NCBI GenBank assembly: GCA_040219575.1
Contig: JAVJSD010000127.1
Location: 20,847-84,846 of the forward strand
Direction of reading: 5' to 3'
Source of the DNA: JAVJSD01 sp040219575
GTDB taxonomy: Bacteria; Planctomycetota; Planctomycetia; Pirellulales; Pirellulaceae
Length of the DNA: 64,000 nt
Part shown: positions 35,035-45,075 of the stretch, in pieces
How positions within the stretch are numbered: the first letter of the stretch is position 1
How the letters are laid out: each line of letters opens with the position of its first letter
Position numbers and translations under genes: made by a program
The notes under the pieces: model-generated
Database searches by the model: none
Seen by the model: only the letters and a program-made list of their open reading frames with translations
Told to the model about the DNA's origin: nothing

Positions 35035-36398
35035 GTCACGAATGCTTGACGAAAGAACAACTCACGCTGTTGCTGATTTCCCAGGACGTCGACCAGGCGG
35101 ATGCCGAACACGTCGGGCGATGTCCCACCTGTCGCGCGAAACTCGCCGCGCTTCGCGAGGTGAGCGATCGCCTGTCGTCGCTGCACGCGGCCGTCAATCT
35201 CCGACAGAACGAGTCCCGAGCCCGCCTGCTGGCCGAATTGCCGCCGCGGACGCCGGCCGCCGCTTCACCGATTTTCCGTCACTTCACTTCTTGGCTGGGA
35301 GGACTGACCGTGAGTCAACGAATTGCACTGGGCGGAATGGGCATGACGATGGTGCTCGTGCTGCTGATGTTGGGCCTGACGCTGACGTCCGGACCGGCCT
35401 CCGCCATGGAGCGAATGGCGCAGGAGATGCAACGGGCCAAATCGTACAAGGTGAAACTGATTCAGGAAATGGAGTTCGTCCCCAAGGAGGGCGAGCCGAT
35501 CAAAGCGAAGATCGAGGGCGTGATCTATTGGTTGGCGCCCCGTTCGTATCGCACGGAGTTGCAGGGAAATGAGGGCCGACTGCACACCACCGACGTCTCG
35601 CCAGCCGGCAAGCCGGGCGTCAGCATCGACCATGGTCGCAAGACGTACGAACGCAAGCTGGTTCAGGCCGGCCACGCCTCACCGCTATTGACGTTGCTCG
35701 ACCGTCTCGGCCGCTACTCCGGGCAGGCCGATCGGGAACTGGGCGAGATGCTGATCGACGGCAAGAGGGCGACGGGGTTCGTCGTCGATGCGAAGAAAAT
35801 CGATCCCGATGCGTACTCCGGGCCGGTCGAAGTCTGGATCGACGCCGAGTCAAATCTGCCGGTCCGAATTCGCCTGGAAATGAACACCGCCGATGGCGAC
35901 CTGGTGCTGCGGTGGGACGACTTCCAGTGGAATGCCCAGCTCGATCCGAAACTGATGGACGCCACGCCGCCGGAAGGCTACACCGATGCGACGCCCGATC
36001 CGCCGGGACTGGACAAGCTGGCCGCCGGGATTCGCGAGGCGCTGGCGCTGTATGCGCAGCTCAGCAAGGGACACTATCCGCGCGTGAAGATCATCTACGG
36101 CGACGTGACGCGCGACAAGATGCGCGAGATGGCCGGCCTGGCGGAAATGCCTCTCGCCGAACAGTTTCGCGACAAGACGTTTCGGAAGATTCAAGACGCG
36201 ACCTATGGCCTGGCTCAAATCAACGCCATCCTGCGGGAGAATCCCGACGCCGCCTACCACGGCCTCGAGGTCGGCCCGCAAGACAAGAAAAAGGTGCTGC
36301 TGCGTTGGAAGCTCGATGACGGCCGCTACCACGTGATCTACGGCGACCTGCGCGACGAGACCGTATCCGCCGCGAGGTTGCGGGAACTCGAGGGATAG
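35031..36398 (+). CDS. Membrane-anchored zinc-type anti-sigma factor with LolA/DUF2092-like sensor
   Basis: A 455-residue protein. The N-terminal zinc anti-sigma signature is H27xxxC31xxC34 (HVGRCPTC). A transmembrane helix is at about 98-118 (IALGGMGMTMVLVLLMLGLT). The remaining 330 residues lie outside the cytoplasm and resemble the LolA/LolB-like or DUF2092 beta fold (YKVKLIQEMEF, VIYWLAPRSYRTEL, VEVWIDAESNLPVRIRLEM). The last 90 residues contain an AQLSKGHYPRVKIIYGDVTR segment seen in planctomycete relatives. It should hold the upstream sigma factor at the membrane until an envelope signal is sensed. Unlike most anti-sigmas, it carries this large lipid-carrier-like module. Confidence 0.85.
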   Translation: MSHECLTKEQLTLLLISQDVDQADAEHVGRCPTCRAKLAALREVSDRLSSLHAAVNLRQNESRARLLAELPPRTPAAASPIFRHFTSWLGGLTVSQRIALGGMGMTMVLVLLMLGLTLTSGPASAMERMAQEMQRAKSYKVKLIQEMEFVPKEGEPIKAKIEGVIYWLAPRSYRTELQGNEGRLHTTDVSPAGKPGVSIDHGRKTYERKLVQAGHASPLLTLLDRLGRYSGQADRELGEMLIDGKRATGFVVDAKKIDPDAYSGPVEVWIDAESNLPVRIRLEMNTADGDLVLRWDDFQWNAQLDPKLMDATPPEGYTDATPDPPGLDKLAAGIREALALYAQLSKGHYPRVKIIYGDVTRDKMREMAGLAEMPLAEQFRDKTFRKIQDATYGLAQINAILRENPDAAYHGLEVGPQDKKKVLLRWKLDDGRYHVIYGDLRDETVSAARLRELEG

Positions 36399-36413
36399 TC
36401 CGCTTCTTCCCAG

Positions 36414-36503
36414 TTCAACAATCAGCACGCATCAATCGCCATTGACGACGCGGCGCCGGGCGATTGATTGATGAATGTCGCGTGGTGATTGTTGATTGGT
36501 GAA
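36414..36503. terminator. Imperfect long hairpin between convergent genes
   Basis: The left arm, TTCAACAATCA then CACGC and ATCAATCGCC, pairs with GGCGATTGAT, GCGTG and TGATTGTTG on the right, with interruptions. The element fills most of the 126-bp gap between the anti-sigma and MscS gene stops. It could act as a two-way terminator, but there is no clean U-tract. It shares CAACAATC units with the element at 24637. Confidence 0.5.
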
Positions 36504-36524
36504 GTAAGGAATAAGGAAGGAAGA

Positions 36525-39500
36525 CTATGTCGATGACTCGTCGTCTTGGCGAGTTGCGATCGGCCCCAGCACCAAATCGCCGTCGCCGTCTTTCTGCTTG
36601 CGATCGGCGGGAGTGCTGCGGATGTTGATGTCGCGCTGCGGAAAGGCGATTTCAATCCCTTCTTTCGCGAACCGCTCGTGAATGCTTGTGTGCAATTGGC
36701 TGATCGTCTCCAGACGCTTATCCAAGTTGGCGATATAGGCCCGGACGACGAAATTTAGCGCGCTGTCGCCGAACTGCTCGAAGGTGACCAGCGGCGTCGG
36801 ATCGTCGAGCACCTCCCGTTCGGCGGCCAGTATCTCGAACAAGACCCGGCGCACCTGACGGGCGTTGGAGGCGTAGGCCACCCCGACGCCGATCGTGACG
36901 CGGTTCACCTGATTGGTGAGCGTCCAGTTGAGCACCCGGCCGGTGACAAGGTCCTTGTTGGGAACGATGTACTCCTGATTGTCGAAGTTGCGGATCGTCG
37001 TGGCCCGAATCTGAACTCGCGTGACGGTTCCCGTCACGCCGTCGACCGTCACGATGTCGCCCACGCGAACCGGGCGTTCGAACAACAGGATCAGGCCGGA
37101 GATGAAGTTCGCCACCAGTTCCTGGAGGCCGAAGCCCACGCCCACCGACAGGGCGGCGACCAACCACTGCACGTTCGACCACTCGATGCCGATCAACGAC
37201 GCCGCCGTTACCACGCCCACGGCGATCAGCAAGTAGCGAATGACGGTGCTCAGCGCGTAGCGACCTCCCGCATCGAGAGGCGTGCTTGGCGGCAGGCTGA
37301 CTTCGACCATCCCGGGCATGCTGCGGCTGGCAAGCAGGGCGGTCAGCGACACCAGCACCGCCAGTAGCAGGTGGGCTCGGGTGACGACGCGCGGCCCACC
37401 CGCGAGACGCTGTGGATCGCCGTTGGAGTCGGCGGCACGGGCGGCCTCGGTGGTCGCGGGCCACAGCGGCTGATCGAGCACCTGGCCGAAGGGGAGCACA
37501 TCGAGCCAGATGAGCCACAGTCCCACCAGCACGGTGACGGCGACGCCGACCTGAAGCAATTGCTTCGTTTGCAGATTGACGGTCTGCAGGTCGACTTCCG
37601 GTTCGATCTCGGCGTCGGCCTGTCCGGACGTTTCCGATTCGGCCGCCTGCCGCCGCGCCTCGCGTCGCTGCTCCGCTTGCTGCAGGGCGAGCCTGCCGCG
37701 CACCAGTCGCAGCCAGCGGACGGCGAGACCTTGCACGACCAACATGCCCAGCGCCAAGCAGGCGGTCTGGAACAACTTCAGCGCCAGCTGCCAGGCGGTG
37801 AAGTGGAAGCCCGCCAGCGACAGCCCGGCCACCAGCAGCGGCAGCAGGATGGCGGCGGTGTAAATCACGCGCCGCGTGAGCGAACGTGGCTGGACGGCGG
37901 CGTCTTCCACTTCGGGCGGCAAGCGACGGAGGATGCGGCACATGAAGACGGCGACCAGAACCATGCACACCACAAACAACAGCCGCCCCAGGCTGTCCTG
38001 ACGTTGCGGATTTCCCTCCCAGTGAATCAAGCCGAGAACGACGACGAGCGGCAGAGCGCCGACCGCCAGCCAGAGAAGGTTCCGTTGGACCAGGCTGATT
38101 CGCCGATCGGTCCAGCGGAAATGTTCGTCGGCCAGACCGTCGGCCGACAGCAGTCGGCGCGTGAACTCCATGGCGACAAGCACGAATCCGCTGACGAGCA
38201 GTCCGGCCCCCAGCGCCCTTGTGAAATCCGCCGCCTGCAACGACCAGTAGAAGCATCCGCCCACGGCGAACACCAGGCTCGGCCAGGTCAACGTCAACAG
38301 CAGAGTCAGTCCCAACGCCTTCAGCGTCGTGCGAAAGGGCGCCAGGTACCCGACGGCCGCCTGCTCTCCCAGTGCTCTCAGATTGCGTCGAATGCGTCGC
38401 TGAAAGACAAACAAGACGACGAACAACAACAGCGGAGCGATCACCGCCCAGGGGCGCGTCGACAGCGAGTCCAGCGCGTCGCCGCCCACTTGCCGCCAGT
38501 TGTCCGCCTGGACGAGCCAAACAACCGCCTCGAAGCTGGCGGTCAAGTTGCTCCAACCGTACAGATCGCTCCCCCGCACCCACATCAGGTTGTCGTCCAC
38601 CAGACTCCGCACTTGCCGCGACTTGTTCAGCAACTCCTGCTCTTGGGCGTTGAGATCGATCAGCAGGTTGAACAGCGCGGTGTAGTCCGTTTCCAGGTCT
38701 TCCAACGTTTGCTTGCGAAGGGCGAATAGCTGCTCCGCGGCCGCCGCGACCTCCATCTCCCCGACCGAATCCGCCCGACGATCGAACCGCGCGAGCAGCG
38801 AATCGATCTCGTCCGCCAGATCGTCCAACTTCAATCTGCGACGACGAACGTCGGCCATCTGGAATCGTGCGGCGGCGATCTCCTGGTTTCTAAGATAGAT
38901 CTTTCGCTGCAGATCGCTCTCGCGCGGCAAGTCGCTGCGGGCTTGCATCAGCAGCGGTCCAGCGTAGGTCGACATGCCGGTCAGCCGGAGCTTCTCCTGA
39001 AGTTCCAATTCCATTTCGTCGAGCCGGCCGACCATCTCGCGGGCCTGCCGTAGCCGGTCGGTGGTCTGCTCGATCTTGTCCGTGAGCCCCTCTGGATCGG
39101 TCCGCAACTGCGTGAGCTGAACGTTTTCCTCCGCCAAGGGTTGTAGGATGGGATGGGCGCGGGCGGCCGCGATGCGGGCTTGGCGTTCCTGATCCTCCGA
39201 CTCCGTACGCCGGCGCTGCGTCACCAGGTCCGACAACTCCTGCACCGCTTCCCGCCCGCGATCCACTTCGCGCTGTGCCGCCGCCTGCTGCAACTCGACA
39301 AGCTCCGTGGTGGCGTCGTAGTAGGGGAGTTCGGCGGCGAGCGCATCCAGTTCGCGCGAACTCGCCAGCCGGGTGGCTTCCTGCAGCGTCCGCTGTGCGA
39401 GCGCCAGTTCCGCCGGAGTCCCCGCATTTGGCGGAGCCGCCAGCGCCGCCTCGCTGTCGGCGATTCGTTGTTTGGCGGCCGGCGTCTCCCGCGCGACTTC

Positions 39501-40019
39501 GCTCCGCCGATCGGCGCGCCGAGACGGCTCGCGCTGCGACTCCTGCAGCGCCTTTTCCGCCTCGGCTTGCCTCTGACGCGCCTCCGCGAGCCGCGCATCG
39601 AGATCCGCCAGCGCGGCGTCTTCTGGGATGCTCAGCTCGACAGGCTCGGGCGGGCTCGCCAACTCGGCCTTGAGCCGCTCGACCGTCTGCGGCGCTTCCT
39701 GTTGGAGCTGTTTCCAACGGGCGGCCGTCTGCGCGTGCTGCTCGGCCTGCGCCAGCTGTTCGATCGCCTGTGCGTAGAGTTTTTCCGCCTGCGCCTTTTC
39801 GTCTTCGGTCAACGTCGCCGTTTCGAGTTGCTGCTGGCGCGCGGCGACCGTTTTCATCGTGAGTGGAGCCGGCTCGGCGGGCGTCGCCTCCGTCGGCGGG
39901 GGGCCGTCAGTCGGCGAGACGGCGGGGCCCGCACCGGCCGGCGTTTGACCAAACATCGGCGCAGCGGCTAGCAGAGTTGCCGCCAGAAAGAGCGTCGACC
40001 AGTGCCTGCAACATCCCAT
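36525..40019 (-). CDS. Large mechanosensitive channel, MscK/KefA-like MscS family
   Basis: A 1164-residue inner-membrane channel. A signal peptide (HWSTLFLAATLLAAAPMFGQ) precedes a periplasmic region of about 400 residues with long coiled coils rich in E, Q, R and A. Then come about ten transmembrane helices, and the MscS core at about 935-1140: SVGVGFGLQELVANFISGLI pore helix, FERPVRVGDIVTVDGVTG beta domain, FDNQEYIVPNKDLVTGRVLN. This long architecture matches MscK rather than the 286-residue MscS. It releases solutes on hypo-osmotic shock. The start at ATG 40019 gives the signal peptide. It is a single gene converging on the sigma/anti-sigma operon. Confidence 0.92.
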   Translation of the reverse strand: MGCCRHWSTLFLAATLLAAAPMFGQTPAGAGPAVSPTDGPPPTEATPAEPAPLTMKTVAARQQQLETATLTEDEKAQAEKLYAQAIEQLAQAEQHAQTAARWKQLQQEAPQTVERLKAELASPPEPVELSIPEDAALADLDARLAEARQRQAEAEKALQESQREPSRRADRRSEVARETPAAKQRIADSEAALAAPPNAGTPAELALAQRTLQEATRLASSRELDALAAELPYYDATTELVELQQAAAQREVDRGREAVQELSDLVTQRRRTESEDQERQARIAAARAHPILQPLAEENVQLTQLRTDPEGLTDKIEQTTDRLRQAREMVGRLDEMELELQEKLRLTGMSTYAGPLLMQARSDLPRESDLQRKIYLRNQEIAAARFQMADVRRRRLKLDDLADEIDSLLARFDRRADSVGEMEVAAAAEQLFALRKQTLEDLETDYTALFNLLIDLNAQEQELLNKSRQVRSLVDDNLMWVRGSDLYGWSNLTASFEAVVWLVQADNWRQVGGDALDSLSTRPWAVIAPLLLFVVLFVFQRRIRRNLRALGEQAAVGYLAPFRTTLKALGLTLLLTLTWPSLVFAVGGCFYWSLQAADFTRALGAGLLVSGFVLVAMEFTRRLLSADGLADEHFRWTDRRISLVQRNLLWLAVGALPLVVVLGLIHWEGNPQRQDSLGRLLFVVCMVLVAVFMCRILRRLPPEVEDAAVQPRSLTRRVIYTAAILLPLLVAGLSLAGFHFTAWQLALKLFQTACLALGMLVVQGLAVRWLRLVRGRLALQQAEQRREARRQAAESETSGQADAEIEPEVDLQTVNLQTKQLLQVGVAVTVLVGLWLIWLDVLPFGQVLDQPLWPATTEAARAADSNGDPQRLAGGPRVVTRAHLLLAVLVSLTALLASRSMPGMVEVSLPPSTPLDAGGRYALSTVIRYLLIAVGVVTAASLIGIEWSNVQWLVAALSVGVGFGLQELVANFISGLILLFERPVRVGDIVTVDGVTGTVTRVQIRATTIRNFDNQEYIVPNKDLVTGRVLNWTLTNQVNRVTIGVGVAYASNARQVRRVLFEILAAEREVLDDPTPLVTFEQFGDSALNFVVRAYIANLDKRLETISQLHTSIHERFAKEGIEIAFPQRDINIRSTPADRKQKDGDGDLVLGPIATRQDDESST

Positions 40020-40256
40020 GCCGCGTCCGTTTCTCCGTTACAAGTCCCCACTTCCACCATAGCTTAGAATCCACGGATGCCAATCGGGACGACGGTTTGC
40101 ATCGCTTGGAATCGCGCTTTCAGCGAGACATGAAAGCTCCGCAATCCGCGGTTGGCGTCTGGAAAACGGTGTAAATTATTGTGCAGGTGGACCAGCAGAC
40201 TGGCAGGCGACTGCCGTATTGATCAAATCTGTGGGGCAAACGAGGAGCAACCGCTG

Positions 40257-42149
40257 ATGGTCGAGAACCGCGCTGTGCGCATCCCGTGCCGACGCCAGAC
40301 GGCCGTCGCTAAGTGCATCTACTCACTCTTCGCGAGACGCTTGAGCCGCCTGATGTTTGTCCTCGCGGCGACGGCGGCGTCCTTGACCGCCGGCGCCTGG
40401 GCTGGTGCGACCGAACCGACGCGCAGACCGAACGTCATCCTGATTCTTACCGACGACCAAGGTTATGGCGATCTAAGCTGCCACGGCAATCCCGTCCTGC
40501 AGACGCCGCAACTCGACCGGCTTTACCAACAGAGCGTGCGGCTCACCGATTTCCACGTCGATCCCACTTGCTCCCCCACGCGCTCGGCCCTGATGACCGG
40601 CCGCTACTCGACGCGCGTCGGCGTGTGGCACACCGTCATGGGCCGGCATATGCCGCGATCCCGCGAGCGAATGATGCCGCAAATCTTCGCGGAGAACGGC
40701 TACGCCACCGCGATCTTCGGCAAGTGGCACCTGGGCGACAACTTTCCGTTTCGCCCCCAGGACCGCGGTTTTCAGGAGGTGCTGATGCACGGCGGCGGAG
40801 GCGTCGGGCAGATTCCCGATTACTGGGGCAACGACTACTTCGACGACACGTACTTTCACAATGGTCGGCCGGAGAAGTTCACCGGCTACTGCACCGACGT
40901 GTTCTTTCAAGAGGCGACGCGGTTCATCGAAGCCAACCGCGAGCGGCCCTTCTTCGTGTATCTGCCGACCAACGCGCCGCATTCTCCTTACCGCGTGGGC
41001 GACCAGTGGAGCCAGCCCTACGCCTCGATGGTGGGCGACGACGCCGAACTGGCGAAGTTCTACGGCATGATCGCCAACATCGACCACAACGTCGGCCGGT
41101 TGCGGCGACGGCTCAAGGAATTGGACCTGGCCGACAACACCCTGTTGATCTTCGCCACCGACAACGGCACCGCTCGCGGCGCGACGTTCAGCGACTATCG
41201 CGGCAACGACGGCAAATTGGTCAGCGGCTTTAACGCCGGCATGCGCGGCCGCAAGGGTTCGCCCTATGAAGGCGGACATCACGTGCCGTGTTTTTTCTAT
41301 TGGCCCGAAGGAAAACTGGCGGGCGGGCGCGACGTTGGCGGCCTGTCGGCGCACGTCGACTTGCTGCCGACGCTGATCGAACTGTGCGGGCTCGAGCAGA
41401 AGCAATCCGTCGCCTTCGACGGCGTCAGTCTGCGCGACGCCCTTGCCGGCGGCGACGCGATTCCCGCAGAGCGTATTCTCTTCGCCCATCACCAGGAGTT
41501 GCCCGACCCGGAGAAGCACCGTTTCGCCAGCGTGATGCAGGGCCCCTGGCGGCTGATCTTGCGCAACGACCGAAAGGACGCCCAGGCGCCGACCGCCGAG
41601 TTGTACAACGTCGAAGAGGATGCCGCCCAGGCCGACGACGTGATCGCGCAACATCCAAAGATCGCCGCTCGGTTGCGAACCGCTTACGAGGACTGGTGGG
41701 ACGGCATGTCGCCGGACTTCGACACGCCCGCGGAGATCGTCGTCGGCGACAGGCGACAGAACCCGACGCACCTCACGTGTTTCGAGTGGCACAGTTCGAG
41801 GCAATGGCAGCAGTCGGCGGTCCACCGCGGTTTCGAAGGCAACGGCCCTTGGACGCTCCGCGTTGCCCGGGCGGGTAAGTACCAGATCACACTCCGCCGC
41901 TGGCCCGAGGAGGTCGATGCGCCGATCACGGCCGCCGTCGCGGGGCGCGGTGCGATCTCGGCCGATACGGCCCGGTTGCGTGTGGGAACGTTCGACGAAC
42001 AACGGTCGGTCGACGAGACGACGCGGTCCGTGGTGTTTGACGTCGAACTGCCGCGTGGATCGACCCGCCTGCAAACGTGGCTGAACGGCGACGACGGCGC
42101 GACGCGCGGCGCGTATTATGTCAATGTACGGCGCGTTGGTTTCGATTAG
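40257..42149 (+). CDS. Sulfatase (formylglycine type) 2 with C-terminal extension
   Basis: A 630-residue exported arylsulfatase. The signal region is RLSRLMFVLAATAASLTAG. Catalytic signs are D66/D67 in LILTDDQGYGD, FGly motif C105SPTR, GKWHLGD, and FATDNGT. After the sulfatase domain (to about residue 500) there is an additional beta-rich domain of about 130 residues (TPAEIVVGDRRQ..., WTLRVARAGKYQITLRRWPE) that may bind carbohydrate. ATG 40257 has GAGGAG nine bases upstream; the frame is open before it. The stop overlaps the convergent secreted-protein stop by 4 bp. Confidence 0.93.
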   Translation: MVENRAVRIPCRRQTAVAKCIYSLFARRLSRLMFVLAATAASLTAGAWAGATEPTRRPNVILILTDDQGYGDLSCHGNPVLQTPQLDRLYQQSVRLTDFHVDPTCSPTRSALMTGRYSTRVGVWHTVMGRHMPRSRERMMPQIFAENGYATAIFGKWHLGDNFPFRPQDRGFQEVLMHGGGGVGQIPDYWGNDYFDDTYFHNGRPEKFTGYCTDVFFQEATRFIEANRERPFFVYLPTNAPHSPYRVGDQWSQPYASMVGDDAELAKFYGMIANIDHNVGRLRRRLKELDLADNTLLIFATDNGTARGATFSDYRGNDGKLVSGFNAGMRGRKGSPYEGGHHVPCFFYWPEGKLAGGRDVGGLSAHVDLLPTLIELCGLEQKQSVAFDGVSLRDALAGGDAIPAERILFAHHQELPDPEKHRFASVMQGPWRLILRNDRKDAQAPTAELYNVEEDAAQADDVIAQHPKIAARLRTAYEDWWDGMSPDFDTPAEIVVGDRRQNPTHLTCFEWHSSRQWQQSAVHRGFEGNGPWTLRVARAGKYQITLRRWPEEVDAPITAAVAGRGAISADTARLRVGTFDEQRSVDETTRSVVFDVELPRGSTRLQTWLNGDDGATRGAYYVNVRRVGFD

Positions 42150-43171
42150 TCGCCGCCATCCATCTCACGCTGCAATCGCTCGGCGAGTCGTTGGATCTGT
42201 TCACGGCTTTCGAAGGGTACGTAGGCGGCCCGCATCACGAAGCCGTAGGCCTGACCGACTTCGATGTCGGGCACGAACCATTGAAAGTCCCAGGCCGGGT
42301 TTCCCTGACCGCCGCCGGAGGGCGACTGGGCGAGCCAGATCTTGTCCCGCGGACGAAACACCTGCATCCACGCCATGCCGCGGCAGACGCCGTAATAGTA
42401 ATTGCTGCTGTGCACGTAGCGTGAAGGATGATTGACGAGTGTGAGTGGAAAATCGTCGTCGACCTTCGGCCGAAACGCGATGTCGGCCGGCGGGTGCGTG
42501 GCGTCGACGCCGTGCGACGGCGTCACGCCGTTGATCCACCGTGGCTTCTTACCTTGAGAGTCTGACTCGTATCCCTGGAAGTAAATCGACTTGTCCTCCG
42601 GCTGGTGGATGTAGCTGGCCCAGAACAGGCCGAGGTATTCGCGACGAAATGTCTCCGCACGCGGAATGCACTCGAACGTGTACTCGATCACGCCGTCCTC
42701 CAGCAGGCGATAGCGGCCGCAACTTTCGAGTTGGAAGTTCTCCGTCGGCGGCTGGTGCAGTTCATACGTGAACTCGTCGATCCTCCGCAACTGCATCGGA
42801 TGCTTGCGCGGTTCGAACTTCTCCTTCAAGCCGTCGGTCGCGCCGTCGTGAATGTGCTCGAAGTTCAGCCCGGCCACCGTGGGCACGAACAGCGTCCGCT
42901 CCTGCCGTTTGTGTTTGAGCACGGCGATGCCGTTGTACCCGGCCCGATGCTCCGGCGCCTCTGGCAGCCGATGCGCCCGGTTGTCGACCAACACCATTTC
43001 GATCGGCCCCCGCTTCAATCGCACTTGGCCGCTCTCAACCACGGTGTATTCGGGCTTGGGTTGAGTGAGGCTGGTGGCGCCGGGAGCGGCATAGGGAGCG
43101 GCCGCCGCCGCGAAGGATGCAGCCAGCGCCCAGGGGAATACCAGCATGATTCTTTTGAATCGGCTCTGCAT
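42146..43171 (-). CDS. Secreted protein of unknown function
   Basis: A 341-residue protein with signal peptide RIMLVFPWALAASFAAAAAP and a conserved-looking beta-rich body: LFVPTVAGLNFEHIHDGATD, EFTYELHQPPTENFQLESCG, WINGVTPSHGVDATHPP, YYYGVCRGMAWMQVFRPRDK. Relatives of this kind occur in planctomycete sulfatase neighbourhoods, but I cannot name a family or reaction. Aromatic-rich motifs (DFQWFVPDIEVGQ) are compatible with sugar binding; that is inference. It is between sulfatase 2 and the second PQQ-like gene and starts at ATG 43171. Confidence 0.75.
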   Translation of the reverse strand: MQSRFKRIMLVFPWALAASFAAAAAPYAAPGATSLTQPKPEYTVVESGQVRLKRGPIEMVLVDNRAHRLPEAPEHRAGYNGIAVLKHKRQERTLFVPTVAGLNFEHIHDGATDGLKEKFEPRKHPMQLRRIDEFTYELHQPPTENFQLESCGRYRLLEDGVIEYTFECIPRAETFRREYLGLFWASYIHQPEDKSIYFQGYESDSQGKKPRWINGVTPSHGVDATHPPADIAFRPKVDDDFPLTLVNHPSRYVHSSNYYYGVCRGMAWMQVFRPRDKIWLAQSPSGGGQGNPAWDFQWFVPDIEVGQAYGFVMRAAYVPFESREQIQRLAERLQREMDGGD

Positions 43172-43328
43172 GAATCGACTTACCGTGCGAGGCGCGACAT
43201 CATGTTCGGCTTGCGTGATGCCGCGGGGGATTTCCGCTTTGATTCCAGGGCGATCGGGTCGGCCGGAGGAATCGCCCTTCGCTCAGCAGCAGCCAATCCT
43301 ACTCCAGCACGACGAACCGGGCGAATGT

Positions 43329-43367
43329 CCACCGCCGGGATTGCTTGCGGCCACCGCCGGGATTGCG
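43329..43367 (+). repeat. Tandem duplication, 22-bp period
   Basis: CCACCGCCGGGATTGC occurs twice with a 22-base period (43329 and 43351) in the 259-bp divergent spacer, about 65 bases before ATG 43431. It may be a duplicated binding site or slippage. Confidence 0.6.
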
Positions 43368-43430
43368 TTATTCTGATGAACTGACCTCTCACCGGATCCC
43401 CCAACCGCCCTCGCCCGCCGAGACCATCCC

Positions 43431-44879
43431 ATGCTTCGATTCGCCGTCGCCCTCGCGCTGATTGTCTGCACTTCATTCACCGCGGAGGCCGCGGATTGGA
43501 ATCAATGGCGTGGGCCCGACCGCGACGGCGTGGCGAATGTGTCGCCGCCGCTGCGCGAGGCGCTGCCGGATGCCGGCCTGAAGCCGATCTGGATGAACAC
43601 CCAGGATCTGCCCGAGGCCAAGAGCGGCGGTTGGTCGAGCCCCGTGGTCGCCGACGGCCGGGTGTACGTCTTCGCCCACAGCAAGAAGCAGCTCAGCGAA
43701 CCCGGCCCCAAGAAGTTTCCCTGGCTGCCGCCCGAGAAGCGCGTGGGCATGAGCGACGAAGAGTACCAGGCCTACGAGGTCAAGCGTCGCGACGAGGACG
43801 AGGCCCGGGCCAAGGCGTACGAGTACAAGGAAATCGTCTACTGCCTCGACGCGGAAAGCGGCAAGCTGCTGTGGACCAACGAACAAGACAGCGTCTACAC
43901 CCGCTTCGCGCAATCGAGCTCTCCCGCCGTCATCGAGGGACGCCTGTACGTGTTGGGCGCCGGTCGCGTGGCCCGCTGCATCGACGCCGCCAGCGGCAAG
44001 GACCTTTGGGACCGCCAACTGCCCGGCGAGTTCCGCGACGAGTACTTGCAGTCGTCGTTCGCCGTGGCCGACGGCGTGGCCGTGGTGCTGTGCGGCGCGT
44101 TGTTCGGCCTCGACGCTCGGACGGGCGACGTGTTGTGGGAGAACAACGACGACGAATCGCGCACGCTGCACTCCAGCCCCGCGATCTATCAGGCGGGCGA
44201 TCGCCAACTGATCATCGCCAACATTCCCGGCGGTGAAACGATCTGCGTCAATCCGAAGGACGGCCGCACGCTGTGGCGCGTCGAATCGCAGGCCGGCCAT
44301 TCCACGCCTCTGGTGGTGGGCGACAAACTGCTGACCTACGGCAGCAGCCGGAAAGCGGGACTGCGGTGCTTTCAGCTGAGTCCCGAGGGCGCGGAGGAAT
44401 TGTGGATTTGCCAACGCGTGGCCGATCCCGGCTCCAGCCCCGTGGTGGTCGACGGCAATGTGTATGTGCAGGGCGAGCGACGACTGGCGTGCGTGGATCT
44501 GGCGACCGGCGATCAGATGTGGATGACCGATCTCGACATCTCCAATCCGCGCTACACCTCGCTGGTCGCCGCCGACGGCAAGGTGTTGTACGCCTTCGAA
44601 GGCGTGCTCTGCTTCTCGGCCGACCCCCAAGAGTACAAGCAGTTGATGAACGCCCGCATCGACGCCGACGGCCTGCTGGCGGAGGAAACGGCCTTCCGAC
44701 GGCAGCTCAACATGGACGAGCTCGAGAAGACCGCCGAGGGACAGAAAGAGGCGGAGCAGCTTTGGCGAAAGACTTTCAACAACGCCGGTCCGCTCCCCTG
44801 CGCCTCGCCCGCCATCGTCGATGGGCGAATCTACGTCCGCCTGAAGAACGGCGTCGCCTGTTACGATCTGCGAAAATAG
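43431..44879 (+). CDS. Secreted PQQ-like beta-propeller protein (second)
   Basis: A 482-residue exported protein with signal peptide MLRFAVALALIVCTSFTAEA. The mature start DWNQWRGPDRDGVANVSPPL is the standard opening of planctomycete PQQ-like proteins. Propeller repeats are clear: DAESGKLLWTNEQDS, DAASGKDLWDRQLPGE, DARTGDVLWENNDDE, DLATGDQMWMTDLDI. Ligand and function are unknown; relatives have been proposed as outer-membrane assembly factors or dehydrogenase-like sensors. It lies upstream of ompH, but a 296-bp gap with its own promoter separates them. Confidence 0.9.
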   Translation: MLRFAVALALIVCTSFTAEAADWNQWRGPDRDGVANVSPPLREALPDAGLKPIWMNTQDLPEAKSGGWSSPVVADGRVYVFAHSKKQLSEPGPKKFPWLPPEKRVGMSDEEYQAYEVKRRDEDEARAKAYEYKEIVYCLDAESGKLLWTNEQDSVYTRFAQSSSPAVIEGRLYVLGAGRVARCIDAASGKDLWDRQLPGEFRDEYLQSSFAVADGVAVVLCGALFGLDARTGDVLWENNDDESRTLHSSPAIYQAGDRQLIIANIPGGETICVNPKDGRTLWRVESQAGHSTPLVVGDKLLTYGSSRKAGLRCFQLSPEGAEELWICQRVADPGSSPVVVDGNVYVQGERRLACVDLATGDQMWMTDLDISNPRYTSLVAADGKVLYAFEGVLCFSADPQEYKQLMNARIDADGLLAEETAFRRQLNMDELEKTAEGQKEAEQLWRKTFNNAGPLPCASPAIVDGRIYVRLKNGVACYDLRK

Positions 44880-45075
44880 CGAATCTCGGCAGGAACGTCG
44901 CAGCAAGTCGACCTGCAGGGCGCCGACGAAACTCCGCGTTGGCGATTTTACAACGGGGATTGAATTTCCTGCATGGCGCGGCCGCGCCCGAATCGGCAGC
45001 CGCATTTTTTGCGATTCCCGCAAGTAACCTTCTGAAAAGGGCTTACGCGTTTCTCCGTGAATCGCTCGCGGCCTC

